Part shown: positions 8,842 through 16,930 of the stretch, piece by piece
Position numbering within the stretch: position 1 is the first letter of the stretch
How the letters are laid out: every line of letters begins with the position of its first letter
Source of the DNA: CAWBLP01 sp963789495
GTDB lineage: Bacteria; Pseudomonadota; Alphaproteobacteria; Acetobacterales; Acetobacteraceae
NCBI GenBank assembly: GCA_963789495.1
Contig: CAWBLP010000018.1
Coordinates: 372,001 to 436,000, forward strand
Length of the DNA: 64,000 bases
Direction: 5' to 3'
Program-made: the position numbers and the translations under genes
The notes under the pieces: model-generated
What the model saw: the letters and a program-made list of their open reading frames with translations, nothing else
Databases searched by the model: none
Told to the model about the DNA's origin: nothing

Positions 8842-9984
8842 CTACGGGGGCAGCAGGCTGAGCAGCAGTGTCGTCCCCTCGCCCGGACGGACCTCGATAT
8901 CCAGCGTGCCGCCAGCCAGCGCCGCCCAGCCGGCTGCTTCCCGCAGCACCGCCTCCTGCTGCTCCGCCGTCTCGCGCCCATCGGTATCGATGATCGCGAT
9001 CTGGATGCGGTCGGCGTGGCGCATCGCACCCAGCAGAACGCGCCCCGCGGCGACGGTATGGATCGCGTGGGTCAGCAACGCCCCGAGCATTTCCCGGAAC
9101 CGCGCCGGCTCCATGCGGAGTTGCAGCCCGGTCTCCACCGCCTTTTCCAGTTTCACACCGCGCCTGGCGGCCAGCATCGCCAAGGTGCCGAGAACCGCCG
9201 TCGCCTGAACGTCGACATCGAGCAGGCCATCCTCGGACCGATCGGGCGGGAACGAGAGCGGAGCGTTGGCGGCCGTGGCAAGCTCGGTGGCGGGCTGGCG
9301 CAACAGGCGCCGGCGGTACCATCGGGTGGACATCCGGACCCGGGCCGGCAGGTCGAACGTCGCTTCCACTGCACCATCGGACGGTTCCGCGCCGCCTGCC
9401 GGAACCACGGACAAAGCTGGGCCGGACACGGGGGTGAATGCGGCGGTGCTGGCAGCCGGCAGGCTTTCCACCGGGAGATTATCGGCCAGCAGGATGGTGT
9501 GGCGTTCCAGCCGCACACCCCAATACTCAACGTCCGGCATGCCATCTGCGAACAGGATGCTGGTGTGGTTCACCAGCTGCACCGGAAGGTAGAAGCTGCC
9601 CTGAAAATAGATGGCGTGGTCCGGTGCCAGCAGGACATCGCGATGCGGCATGTTCTGGCCGATCGCGTCGCGCCGGACGCGAACATGGCCAACGGCCGGC
9701 TGGCCCGGAGGGTCTTTGGCTCTGACCCAACGCCGCCCGATCCATTCGATCGGCACGAACATCGGGCCGCGCCCGACCAGCACGCCGACGAGGTCGCCGG
9801 TACGCAACAGCTCGATCGGCCGGTAGCCACGCGGGGTCAGCAGGTTGGTGCCTTTGACCAGGCCAGCGAGCCGCGTGGCGCTGGACCGTTCCGGCCCCGG
9901 TTCCCGCGTGCCGAAGTCCCGGCGGCTGCCCTGCTGGTCCAAAGCAACAGACGGCTGACTGTTAGCGGTTACGACCGATAACAT
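8842..9984 (-). CDS. Hint-domain protein with histidine-kinase ATPase-like C-terminus
   Basis: About 380 residues. The N-terminal half (about residues 45-190) is a Hint_2 domain: KGTNLLTPRGYRPIELLRTG, then PIEWIGRRWV, then RRDAIGQNMPHRDVLLAPDH and LVNHTSI. The residue where a splicing Hint domain has its catalytic Cys is not cysteine here. The C-terminal part (about 255-380) looks like a degenerate histidine-kinase ATPase module: RGVKLEKAVETGLQL, an N-box-like LLGALLTHAIHT with His in place of the metal-binding Asn, and a typical final G2-like stretch GGTLDIEVRPGEGTTLLLSL. There is no DHp histidine. The start is uncertain: ATG at 9984, or TTG at 10002. Confidence 0.7.
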   Translation of the reverse strand: MLSVVTANSQPSVALDQQGSRRDFGTREPGPERSSATRLAGLVKGTNLLTPRGYRPIELLRTGDLVGVLVGRGPMFVPIEWIGRRWVRAKDPPGQPAVGHVRVRRDAIGQNMPHRDVLLAPDHAIYFQGSFYLPVQLVNHTSILFADGMPDVEYWGVRLERHTILLADNLPVESLPAASTAAFTPVSGPALSVVPAGGAEPSDGAVEATFDLPARVRMSTRWYRRRLLRQPATELATAANAPLSFPPDRSEDGLLDVDVQATAVLGTLAMLAARRGVKLEKAVETGLQLRMEPARFREMLGALLTHAIHTVAAGRVLLGAMRHADRIQIAIIDTDGRETAEQQEAVLREAAGWAALAGGTLDIEVRPGEGTTLLLSLLPP

Positions 9985-10125
9985 ATTTTTCACCCGGATC
10001 AATACCAGCAGAGCGTTCTATGTCTGCATGAGCGAGATACGTCTATAGTACGAATTGAACGGGGATTCGAGTTATATGTCTGTCAATGTCGCATTATCGA
10101 TGTATCGGGGCAGTATCGGTCCGGC

Positions 10126-10145
10126 TCAACCTCTGATTGTATTTG
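10126..10145. repeat. 20-base direct repeat, copy 1
   Basis: Sequence tcaacctctgattgtatttg, identical to 10175-10194. The start-to-start spacing of 49 bases is slightly under five helical turns. Possible operator sites for the Hint gene, or leftover of a mobile element. Confidence 0.6.
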
Positions 10146-10174
10146 GATCGGCCCTACGTGGAGCGAGCATTGCT

Positions 10175-10194
10175 TCAACCTCTGATTGTATTTG
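10175..10194. repeat. 20-base direct repeat, copy 2
   Basis: Exact second copy of the repeat at 10126-10145. Confidence 0.6.
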
Positions 10195-10388
10195 AGTAGA
10201 CCCTGTCTGTTGCGAGCCTTGTGCGGTGCAGCCGTCCGGCTGAATGGTGACCACTGCGAGGCAAGCAGCAGCCGCAGCCGGCACCACCCAGGGCCCGGCA
10301 ATGGGCGCACCCACAACACGGCAACATCCTCGTAACGCGGCCGAACCAGCGGCCCTGCGATATAGCTGGGGCGGCGCTGTCCGCGGCC

Positions 10389-12398
10389 CTATGCCGGCGC
10401 CACGAACACCACCAGCTCGGTGCCCTCCTCCACCATCTCGCCCATGGCGTGGCGGATCGACTCGATGGTGCCATCGGCCGGTGCCGACAATGTCAGCTCC
10501 ATCTTCATCGCTTCCAGCACCAGCAGCGGCGCACCGCGCTGCACGACATCGCCCGGCTGCACCAGCACGCGCGTCACCCGCGCCGGGATCGGCGCGATGA
10601 CACGATCGTCCCCGGCGGAGTCCGACAGCGGCGGTGCCAGCGGATCGACCGGGCGCAGCACGTGGTTACGCCCGCCCAGGATCACGACCCGCTGATCCCC
10701 CTGCCGCACCACACGCAGCCGGTGCACCACGCCATCGACGCGCAGTTGCATGACGTCGCCGTCCAGCCGCGCCTCGGCCTGCACCGAGCGCTGTGGAAGA
10801 TCGAGCACGTAGCTGCCATCCGGCTGCGGATGCGCGCGCAGCGTGATGCTCTGCTCGTCGTGAAGAAACATCAGGTCCTGGTAGACATCCAGGTTCGACT
10901 GGAATCCGTCATGCTGGGCCCAGGGCGACCAGCGATCCCCCGATGCCATCACCGACGCGTCCTCCCGGCCGGTCAGCTCCGCCAGCACCGCGAGCGCGGC
11001 GGCGGCCTCGATGGCGATGCTCTCCGCCGGTGTCACCGCCTGCACCGCCGGCAGCAGCAGATCAGCATGGCGGCCGATAAATCCGGTGTCGAGCGCGGCA
11101 GCCGCGAACGCCGGATGCGTCGCGATGCCGCGCAGCAAGCCGAGGTTGGTCTGCACGCCCACCACCTCGTACTCCGCCAGCGCCGCCGCCAGCCGGCGCA
11201 GCGCCACCGCACGATCCTCACCCCAGACGATCAGCTTGGCGATCATCGGATCGTAATAGGGCGTGATCGCATCGTCCTGCCGCACCCCGGTGTCGACGCG
11301 GACCTGCGCGCTCTCCCGCGGCTGACGCAGGTGCCGCAGCCGACCGATCGAGGGCAGGAAGTCGCGCGCGGGATCCTCGGCATAGACCCGCGCCTCGATG
11401 GCATGGCCGTTGATCGCGAGCTGCGTCTGCGTCAGCGGCAGGCGCTCGCCGGCTGCGACCAGCAACTGCCATTCCACCAGGTCCTGGCCGGTGATCATCT
11501 CGGTGACCGGATGCTCCACCTGCAGCCTGGTGTTCATCTCCATGAAGTAGAACGCGTCGCCCTCGGCGATGAATTCCACCGTGCCGGCGCCGACGTAATC
11601 CACCGCCCGCGCGGCGGCGACCGCGGCATCGCCCATGGCGCGGCGGCGTGCGGGGTCCATGCCGGGCGCGGGCGCTTCCTCCAGCACCTTCTGGTGGCGA
11701 CGCTGGATCGAGCAGTCGCGCTCGAACAGCGACACGCAGTTGCCATGCGTGTCGGCGAACACCTGGATTTCGATGTGGCGAGGCTGGGTCAGATATTTTT
11801 CGATCAGCAGCCGGTCGTCGCCGAATGAGGCGGCGGCCTCGCGCTGCGCCGATTCGATCGCCGCCTGTAGCGCGTCCGGCTGTTCGACGATGCGCATGCC
11901 CTTGCCGCCGCCACCGGCCGAGGCCTTGATCAGCACCGGATAGCCGATCTGCGCCGCTGCCTCGCGCAGCGTGGCAAAATCCTGCGCCGCGTCGTGGTAG
12001 CCGGGCACCAGCGGCACACCGGAGCGCTGCATCAGGGTCTTGGCCGCGGCCTTCGATCCCATGGCACGCATCGCTTCCGGCGGCGGGCCGATGAACACCA
12101 GTCCGGCCGCTGCGCAGGCCTCGGCAAAATCCGGGTTCTCCGAGAGAAACCCGTAGCCGGGATGGATCGCCTCGGCACCCGAGCCCTGGGCCGCGTCGAT
12201 GATGCGGTCGATGCGCAGGTAGGAGTCGCGGGCCGGAGCCGGCCCGATCGGCCAGGCTTCGTCGGCGAGCTGAACGTGCCGCGCCTGCGCATCCGCATCG
12301 GAATACACGGCGACGGTGGTGATGCCGAGGCGATGCGCGGTGGCGATCACCCGGCAGGCGATCTCGCCGCGATTGGCGATCAGGATCTTGCGGAACAT
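10389..12398 (-). CDS. mccA: Methylcrotonyl-CoA carboxylase biotin-carrying (alpha) subunit
   Basis: A 669-residue biotin carboxylase plus biotin carrier protein. It starts MFRKILIANRGEIACRVI, the standard biotin carboxylase N-terminus. The ATP-grasp domain has the glycine-rich KASAGGGGKGMR loop and the active-site stretch MEMNTRLQVEHPVTE. The C-terminus carries the biotinyl domain with LEAMKMELT, the lysine (around residue 630) being the biotin site. It forms the carboxylase with MccB, probably acting on 3-methylcrotonyl-CoA in leucine breakdown; geranyl-CoA is an alternative. Unusually, the MccB gene is not adjacent: an ABC transporter operon lies between. The stop is about 390 bases from the Hint gene. 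Confidence 0.88.
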   Translation of the reverse strand: MFRKILIANRGEIACRVIATAHRLGITTVAVYSDADAQARHVQLADEAWPIGPAPARDSYLRIDRIIDAAQGSGAEAIHPGYGFLSENPDFAEACAAAGLVFIGPPPEAMRAMGSKAAAKTLMQRSGVPLVPGYHDAAQDFATLREAAAQIGYPVLIKASAGGGGKGMRIVEQPDALQAAIESAQREAAASFGDDRLLIEKYLTQPRHIEIQVFADTHGNCVSLFERDCSIQRRHQKVLEEAPAPGMDPARRRAMGDAAVAAARAVDYVGAGTVEFIAEGDAFYFMEMNTRLQVEHPVTEMITGQDLVEWQLLVAAGERLPLTQTQLAINGHAIEARVYAEDPARDFLPSIGRLRHLRQPRESAQVRVDTGVRQDDAITPYYDPMIAKLIVWGEDRAVALRRLAAALAEYEVVGVQTNLGLLRGIATHPAFAAAALDTGFIGRHADLLLPAVQAVTPAESIAIEAAAALAVLAELTGREDASVMASGDRWSPWAQHDGFQSNLDVYQDLMFLHDEQSITLRAHPQPDGSYVLDLPQRSVQAEARLDGDVMQLRVDGVVHRLRVVRQGDQRVVILGGRNHVLRPVDPLAPPLSDSAGDDRVIAPIPARVTRVLVQPGDVVQRGAPLLVLEAMKMELTLSAPADGTIESIRHAMGEMVEEGTELVVFVAPA

Positions 12399-12475
12399 GG
12401 CGGCATCATGCCGCGGAGCCGCATGGCTCGCCTAGGGCAGCGACATCGCGGCCGCTTTTCCCAGCCGTGCGCCGA

Positions 12476-13555
12476 TCACACCGGCGGAACGATCGCCACG
12501 CCGTGCCCGGCCAGACCGACCGCCACCCCCTGCCCGGCCGACAACGGCACGGCGACGTTCGGGTCGATGACGAACAGCTCCCGCTCCACCCCCTCGGCGG
12601 TCACGCGATATTCCATGTGGCTGCCGAGATAGGCGGCCTTCACGATGCGCCCCGCCAGTTCCTGCGCACCCGGCTCGCCTGCCCGCAACAGCAGCGATTG
12701 CGGACGCACCGCCAGTTCGGCCGGACCAGGCGGCGCATTGCCATGCGGCAGGACAAGCCGCAGCGCGCACAGCCGGACCCGCGCGAGATCGCCCTCGTGA
12801 CGCTCGATCACGACCGGCAGCAGGTTGGCGTCGCCGATGAAGTCGGCGACGAAATGGTTCCGCGGATACTCGTACAAGGCACGCGGAGTATCGTCCTGGG
12901 CGATCCGCGCCATGTTCATCACCATGATCCGGTCGGAGATCGCCAGCGCCTCCTGCTGGTCGTGCGTCACATAGACCGCGGTCAGCGACAGGGTCTGCTG
13001 CAGCTCGCGGATTTCGTCACGCACGTGGCGCCGCAGCTTGGTGTCCAGATTGGACAAAGGCTCATCGAACAGCAGCACCTTCGGCTCCAGCACGATGGCC
13101 CGTGCCACCGCGACGCGCTGCTGCTGGCCACCGGACAGCTCGCTCGGCAGCCGCCGCTCGAACCCGGACAGGCCGACCTGGCGCAGCTTCTCTGCTGCGA
13201 TCTCCTTCGCCGCGGCCTGCCGCATGCCGCTGGCGCGCAGGCCGTAGCAGACATTCTCCATCACCGTCATATGCGGGAACAGCGCGTAGGACTGGAACAC
13301 CATGCTGACATTGCGCTGTGTCGCGGATAGCAGCGTCACGTCCTCGCCGCCGATCAGGATGCTGCCGGCGCTGACCTGCTCCAGCCCCGCGATCAGCCGC
13401 AGGATGGTGGTCTTGCCGCAGCCGGACGGGCCCAGCAGGGTGACCAGCGTGCCGCTGGCGACGGAGAAGCTGACTTCCGCCAGTGCGGCGACCGTGCCGT
13501 ATTGCTTGCTGACGCGGCGGAACTCGACGTCGCGCCGATCGGTGCGCGGGCTCAT
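12476..13555 (-). CDS. Fe3+/FbpC-type ABC transporter ATP-binding protein
   Basis: A 359-residue ATPase of the CUT/POT-FbpC type. Walker A is GPSGCGKTT, the signature LSGGQQQRVAVARA, Walker B VLLFDEPLSNLD and the switch His is in VYVTHDQQEAL. A TOBE domain (about residues 265-355) follows. Its ATG overlaps the stop of the permease gene (ATGA), so the two are translationally coupled. With the permease and the binding protein it forms an importer of the ferric-iron/phosphonate-like group. Iron, 2-aminoethylphosphonate and thiamine are all possible substrates for this ATPase type. Confidence 0.88.
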   Translation of the reverse strand: MSPRTDRRDVEFRRVSKQYGTVAALAEVSFSVASGTLVTLLGPSGCGKTTILRLIAGLEQVSAGSILIGGEDVTLLSATQRNVSMVFQSYALFPHMTVMENVCYGLRASGMRQAAAKEIAAEKLRQVGLSGFERRLPSELSGGQQQRVAVARAIVLEPKVLLFDEPLSNLDTKLRRHVRDEIRELQQTLSLTAVYVTHDQQEALAISDRIMVMNMARIAQDDTPRALYEYPRNHFVADFIGDANLLPVVIERHEGDLARVRLCALRLVLPHGNAPPGPAELAVRPQSLLLRAGEPGAQELAGRIVKAAYLGSHMEYRVTAEGVERELFVIDPNVAVPLSAGQGVAVGLAGHGVAIVPPV

Positions 13556-15723
13556 ACCGGGGCCACCACGGCGGCCGGCGTGACACCCGCGCGCACCAGG
13601 CCGCGGCGGCCGAGCCTTCGTTCGCCCACCATCAGCTGGATGGCCAGCAGCGCCGCGGCGATCACCACGACCAGCATGGCGGAATACACGATCGCGACGC
13701 CGTATTCGCCGACATCGGCGCGGCCGACGATGTAGACGGTGGCCAGATTGTATTCGCCGGTGACCAGGAAGATCACCGCGCTGACCGCGGTCACCGCGCG
13801 CACGAAGCTGTACACCATGGCAGTGACGATGGCGGGACGCAGCATCGGCAGGATCACCCGGACCAGCGTGGCGAACGAGCCCGCCCGCAGGGTCAGCGAT
13901 GCCTCATCCAGGCTGCGATCGATCTGGCTCAGGCTCGCCAGACCGCTGCGAATGCCGACCGGCATGTTGCGGAAGATGAAGGCCAGCGCGATCAGCATGC
14001 CGGTGCCGGTGAGCTGCACCGGCGGCACGTTGAAGGCGAGGATGTAGCTGACACCGACGACGGTGCCGGGAATGGCGAAGCTCATCATCGCCAGGAATTC
14101 GAAGGCGCGGCTGCCGGGAAACCGCTGGCGGCCGAGCAGCCAGGCGGTGAGGATGCCGAGTGCGGCGGTGAAAGGCATCGCCTCCAGTGCGATCCGGATG
14201 GTGGTGAGGAAGGACGGCCAGGCGGAGCCGGACAGGAACCAGCCGCCGACGCCATGCTGCACCGAGAATGCGGTGAGGAAATAGCGCAGCGTCGGCGTGT
14301 TGTCGCGGCCGATCGACTGCACGAAGCCGCCGACCATGATGATGCCGTAGACGGCGACGGTCAGCACCAGCCAGGGCAGGATGACGCTGAAGCAGGCGAC
14401 GCTGACCCCCAGCGGCAGGGTCAGGGTGCGGCCCGCATCGCCCTTGCCGCCGACCGTCGCGTAGCTGCGCGTGCCGACCCAGAAGCGCTGCGCCAGGAAG
14501 GCCGACAGGGTGAAGATCAGCAGCACGATCGCCAGCACCGCCGTGCGTCCCTGGTCATGTGTCGCACCGACCACGGAAAAGAAGATGTCGGTCGACAGCA
14601 CGTTGAAGTTGCCGCCGATCATCAGCGGGTTGGCGAAATCCGCCATGCTTTCGATGAAGCCGACCAGGAATGCATTGGCCAGGCCGGGACGCAGCAACGG
14701 CCAGGTAATGGTGCGGAAGCTGTACCAGCGCGACGCGCGCAGGGTGAGCGACGCCTCCTCCAGACTCGGCGCGATGCCCTGCAGCACGCCGCTCAGCACC
14801 ATGAAGGCGATCGGGGTGAAGGCCAGGACCTGCGAGATGGTGATGCCCGGCATGCCGTAGATCCACCGGCTGCGCGGAAAGTCGAAATGCTCGGCAAGCC
14901 AGACGGTCACGATGCCGGCCCGGCCGAACAGCAGGATCAGTGCCAGGCCGATCACGAAAGGCGGGGTGATGATCGGCAGGATCGACAGTGCGCGCAGCAC
15001 CGGCTTCATCGGCACATGGGTCCGCAGCGCGACCAGCGCGAAGGCCAGACCGAGGGTGGTGGACAGCATGCCGACCAGGATCGCCTCGGCCACCGTGTTC
15101 CACACTGTGCCACAGGCGCGCCCGTCGAGGACGCAGCCCAGGCCCCAGATCGTCGGGCTGAGCAGCTTGGTGACGAACTGTTCGGGCGCAAAGTTGCCGG
15201 CATTGTCGCGCACCGCGGAGACCAGCACGCACAGGATCGGGTAGAAGACGAACAGCGTGATGAGGCCGACGATCAGCAGGACCGCGCCGAGGATGAACAC
15301 GTCGCCCTTCAGCACGCCGCGCCGCGCGAGGCCGAAAGCCAGCAGCATCAGGCAGGCGGCCGCATAGGCGGCGGCGCCCCAGCCCAACGCCGGTTGCGTC
15401 GGCCCGGTCCAGCCGGTCAGCCGGACCAGCCAGGCGAAGGCCCAGCCGTGGTGGATGATGCCGCCGCTTTCGACCACCAGCCAGGCCAGGCCGAATGCGG
15501 CCGCCGCGATGAGCACCGCGGACCGCCGGACCGCACCCGCCGCCCAGCTCGCGGCGAGCAGCGGCAGCGCCAGCGGCAGCAGCCACGGCCGGCCCTCAGT
15601 GACCCCCTGCAGCAGCGCCGGCGTGGCATGGACCGCGGCGGCATCGGCATCGAGGCCGTACCACGGCAGCAGCAGAATGCCGGCCCAGCCGACCGCCAAC
15701 CAGCCGATCAGCGATCGGGGCAT
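13552..15723 (-). CDS. Fused FbpB-type ABC transporter permease
   Basis: A 723-residue membrane protein with two binding-protein-dependent transport domains in one chain, as in FbpB/SfuB permeases. The first transport domain spans about residues 190-430 and the second about 500-700. Each contains an EAA-like loop, seen as SLEEASLTLRASRW and SLDEASLTLRAGSF. The first 180 residues add extra hydrophobic segments not typical of FbpB. I chose the ATG at 15723 (MPRSLIGWLAVGWAG), 8 bases after the stop of the binding-protein gene; upstream codons of the open frame overlap that gene and are not coding. Confidence 0.88.
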   Translation of the reverse strand: MPRSLIGWLAVGWAGILLLPWYGLDADAAAVHATPALLQGVTEGRPWLLPLALPLLAASWAAGAVRRSAVLIAAAAFGLAWLVVESGGIIHHGWAFAWLVRLTGWTGPTQPALGWGAAAYAAACLMLLAFGLARRGVLKGDVFILGAVLLIVGLITLFVFYPILCVLVSAVRDNAGNFAPEQFVTKLLSPTIWGLGCVLDGRACGTVWNTVAEAILVGMLSTTLGLAFALVALRTHVPMKPVLRALSILPIITPPFVIGLALILLFGRAGIVTVWLAEHFDFPRSRWIYGMPGITISQVLAFTPIAFMVLSGVLQGIAPSLEEASLTLRASRWYSFRTITWPLLRPGLANAFLVGFIESMADFANPLMIGGNFNVLSTDIFFSVVGATHDQGRTAVLAIVLLIFTLSAFLAQRFWVGTRSYATVGGKGDAGRTLTLPLGVSVACFSVILPWLVLTVAVYGIIMVGGFVQSIGRDNTPTLRYFLTAFSVQHGVGGWFLSGSAWPSFLTTIRIALEAMPFTAALGILTAWLLGRQRFPGSRAFEFLAMMSFAIPGTVVGVSYILAFNVPPVQLTGTGMLIALAFIFRNMPVGIRSGLASLSQIDRSLDEASLTLRAGSFATLVRVILPMLRPAIVTAMVYSFVRAVTAVSAVIFLVTGEYNLATVYIVGRADVGEYGVAIVYSAMLVVVIAAALLAIQLMVGERRLGRRGLVRAGVTPAAVVAPV

Positions 15724-15731
15724 CCGCGGGA

Positions 15732-16805
15732 CTATTTCGCCGCGCCCTTCACATCCTTCGCCCAGCGGTCGAGCAGGCGGATCCGTGTCGCCTTCGCGCC
15801 GTAAGTCTGGAAGTCGTATTCGATCAGCTTCACCTTGCTGAGGTCGGGCGCCTCGGGCGGCACCGGGGTCGCGGTGTTGGACGGGATCTGGAAGCTGCCG
15901 TTTTTCGCAGCCAGGGACTGCGCCTCCGGCGTCAGCGCCCATTCATAGTATTTCTTTGCCTCATCCATGTGGCGGGCGCCCTTGATCAGGCTCATCGAGC
16001 CGATCTCGTAGCCGGTGCCCTCGCAGGGCGAGACCACCTGCACCGGCTTCTTGTTGCGCGCGACCTGGATGATGTCGTGCTGGAAGGCGATGCCGATCAG
16101 GGTTTCGCCCTGTCCGGTGGCGAGCGCCGGGGCGGCCCCGGCCTTGGTGTATTCGTTGATGTTGCGATTGAGCCTGGCGAGATAGTCGAACGCCTTGTCC
16201 TCGCCCATGAGCTGCACGACGGTGGCGAGCATGGTCCAGGCGGTGCCGGAGGAGTTCGGGTCGGCCATCTGCACCTCGCCCTTGAACTCGGGCTTGATCA
16301 GATCGGCCCAGCAGGCTGGTGGCGTCAGCTTGCGCCGCTGCATATCCTGGGTGTTGTAGCCGAAACCGAGTGCGCCCAGGTAAATGCCGACGGTGCGTTG
16401 ATGCGACACCGCGGCCTGGCGCTGCGCCCAGTCACGCAGCTGCGGCAGTTGCGGCGAGGTATAGGCCTCGGTCAGACCGTCATCGGCCGCCTGCAGATGC
16501 GGATCGCCGGTGCCGCCCCACCAGATGTCGCCGCGCGGGTTCTCGCGCTCCGCCCGCATCCGCGCATAGGTCTCGCCGCCGCTCATGCGGACCATGTCAA
16601 CCTGCACACCGGTCTTCTGCTGGTAGGTGGTGGCCATGGCGCGGCACCAGGCCTCATCCACGCCGCAATACATCACCAGCGTGCCTTCGGCGCGGGCGTG
16701 ACCCGTTGCCAGCGCACCCAGTGCCAGCGTGCTCAGCGCCAGCGTAGCGGCGAACACACCCAGTCTGCCCGCCGGGCGGCGGGATCGGTCGGGGATCGGG
16801 GACAT
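15732..16805 (-). CDS. Periplasmic substrate-binding protein of the FbpABC-type importer
   Basis: A 357-residue extracellular solute-binding protein. The signal peptide covers roughly residues 1-40 and ends in GHARAEG. The mature part begins TLVMYCGVDEAWC and contains the group-typical GDIWWGGTGDPHLQAA and a hinge around PNSSGTAWTML. It resembles AfuA/FutA-like and phosphonate-binding proteins. The ATG at 16805 has a very strong GCAGGAGGAA site. The open frame continues upstream into mccB only because mccB has lost its stop through a frameshift, so a fused carboxylase/binding protein is not real. A perfect FNR-type box sits about 76 bases upstream. Confidence 0.88.
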   Translation of the reverse strand: MSPIPDRSRRPAGRLGVFAATLALSTLALGALATGHARAEGTLVMYCGVDEAWCRAMATTYQQKTGVQVDMVRMSGGETYARMRAERENPRGDIWWGGTGDPHLQAADDGLTEAYTSPQLPQLRDWAQRQAAVSHQRTVGIYLGALGFGYNTQDMQRRKLTPPACWADLIKPEFKGEVQMADPNSSGTAWTMLATVVQLMGEDKAFDYLARLNRNINEYTKAGAAPALATGQGETLIGIAFQHDIIQVARNKKPVQVVSPCEGTGYEIGSMSLIKGARHMDEAKKYYEWALTPEAQSLAAKNGSFQIPSNTATPVPPEAPDLSKVKLIEYDFQTYGAKATRIRLLDRWAKDVKGAAK

Positions 16806-16874
16806 GCTTCCTCCTGCCGCGACGATGATTGCGCGGGCGACAGTGGCGGATATCGCGCCAGGAGGAGAGCGACC

Positions 16875-16888
16875 TTGATATGGATCAA
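16875..16888. promoter_or_regulatory. FNR/FixK-type box upstream of the ABC importer
   Basis: TTGATATGGATCAA is a perfect TTGAT-N4-ATCAA palindrome, the FNR/FnrL/FixK consensus of alphaproteobacteria. It lies in the 125-base gap between the true end of mccB and the start of the binding-protein gene, centred 76 bases before that ATG. This position fits activation or repression of an importer promoter separate from mccB. The site is seen; its use by an FNR-type regulator is inferred. Confidence 0.65.
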
Positions 16889-16930
16889 TGGCGACCCGGC
16901 GCGAGCCCGCGGTCACGGCCGCCGGTTGCG

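Larger units (their letters stand above)
10003..10388. other. Intergenic region between mccA and the Hint gene
   Basis: About 385 bases with no convincing gene, and with a lower GC share in its first 190 bases than the surroundings. It contains two exact copies of a 20-base direct repeat (listed separately). The promoter of the Hint gene (minus strand) should lie in its left part, and the mccA transcript ends in its right part. Confidence 0.5.

Noticed and set aside
14254..15804. A 516-codon open frame on the plus strand
   Set aside because: Antisense of the fused permease gene, very rich in Arg, Gln and Asp, no domain or ribosome site.
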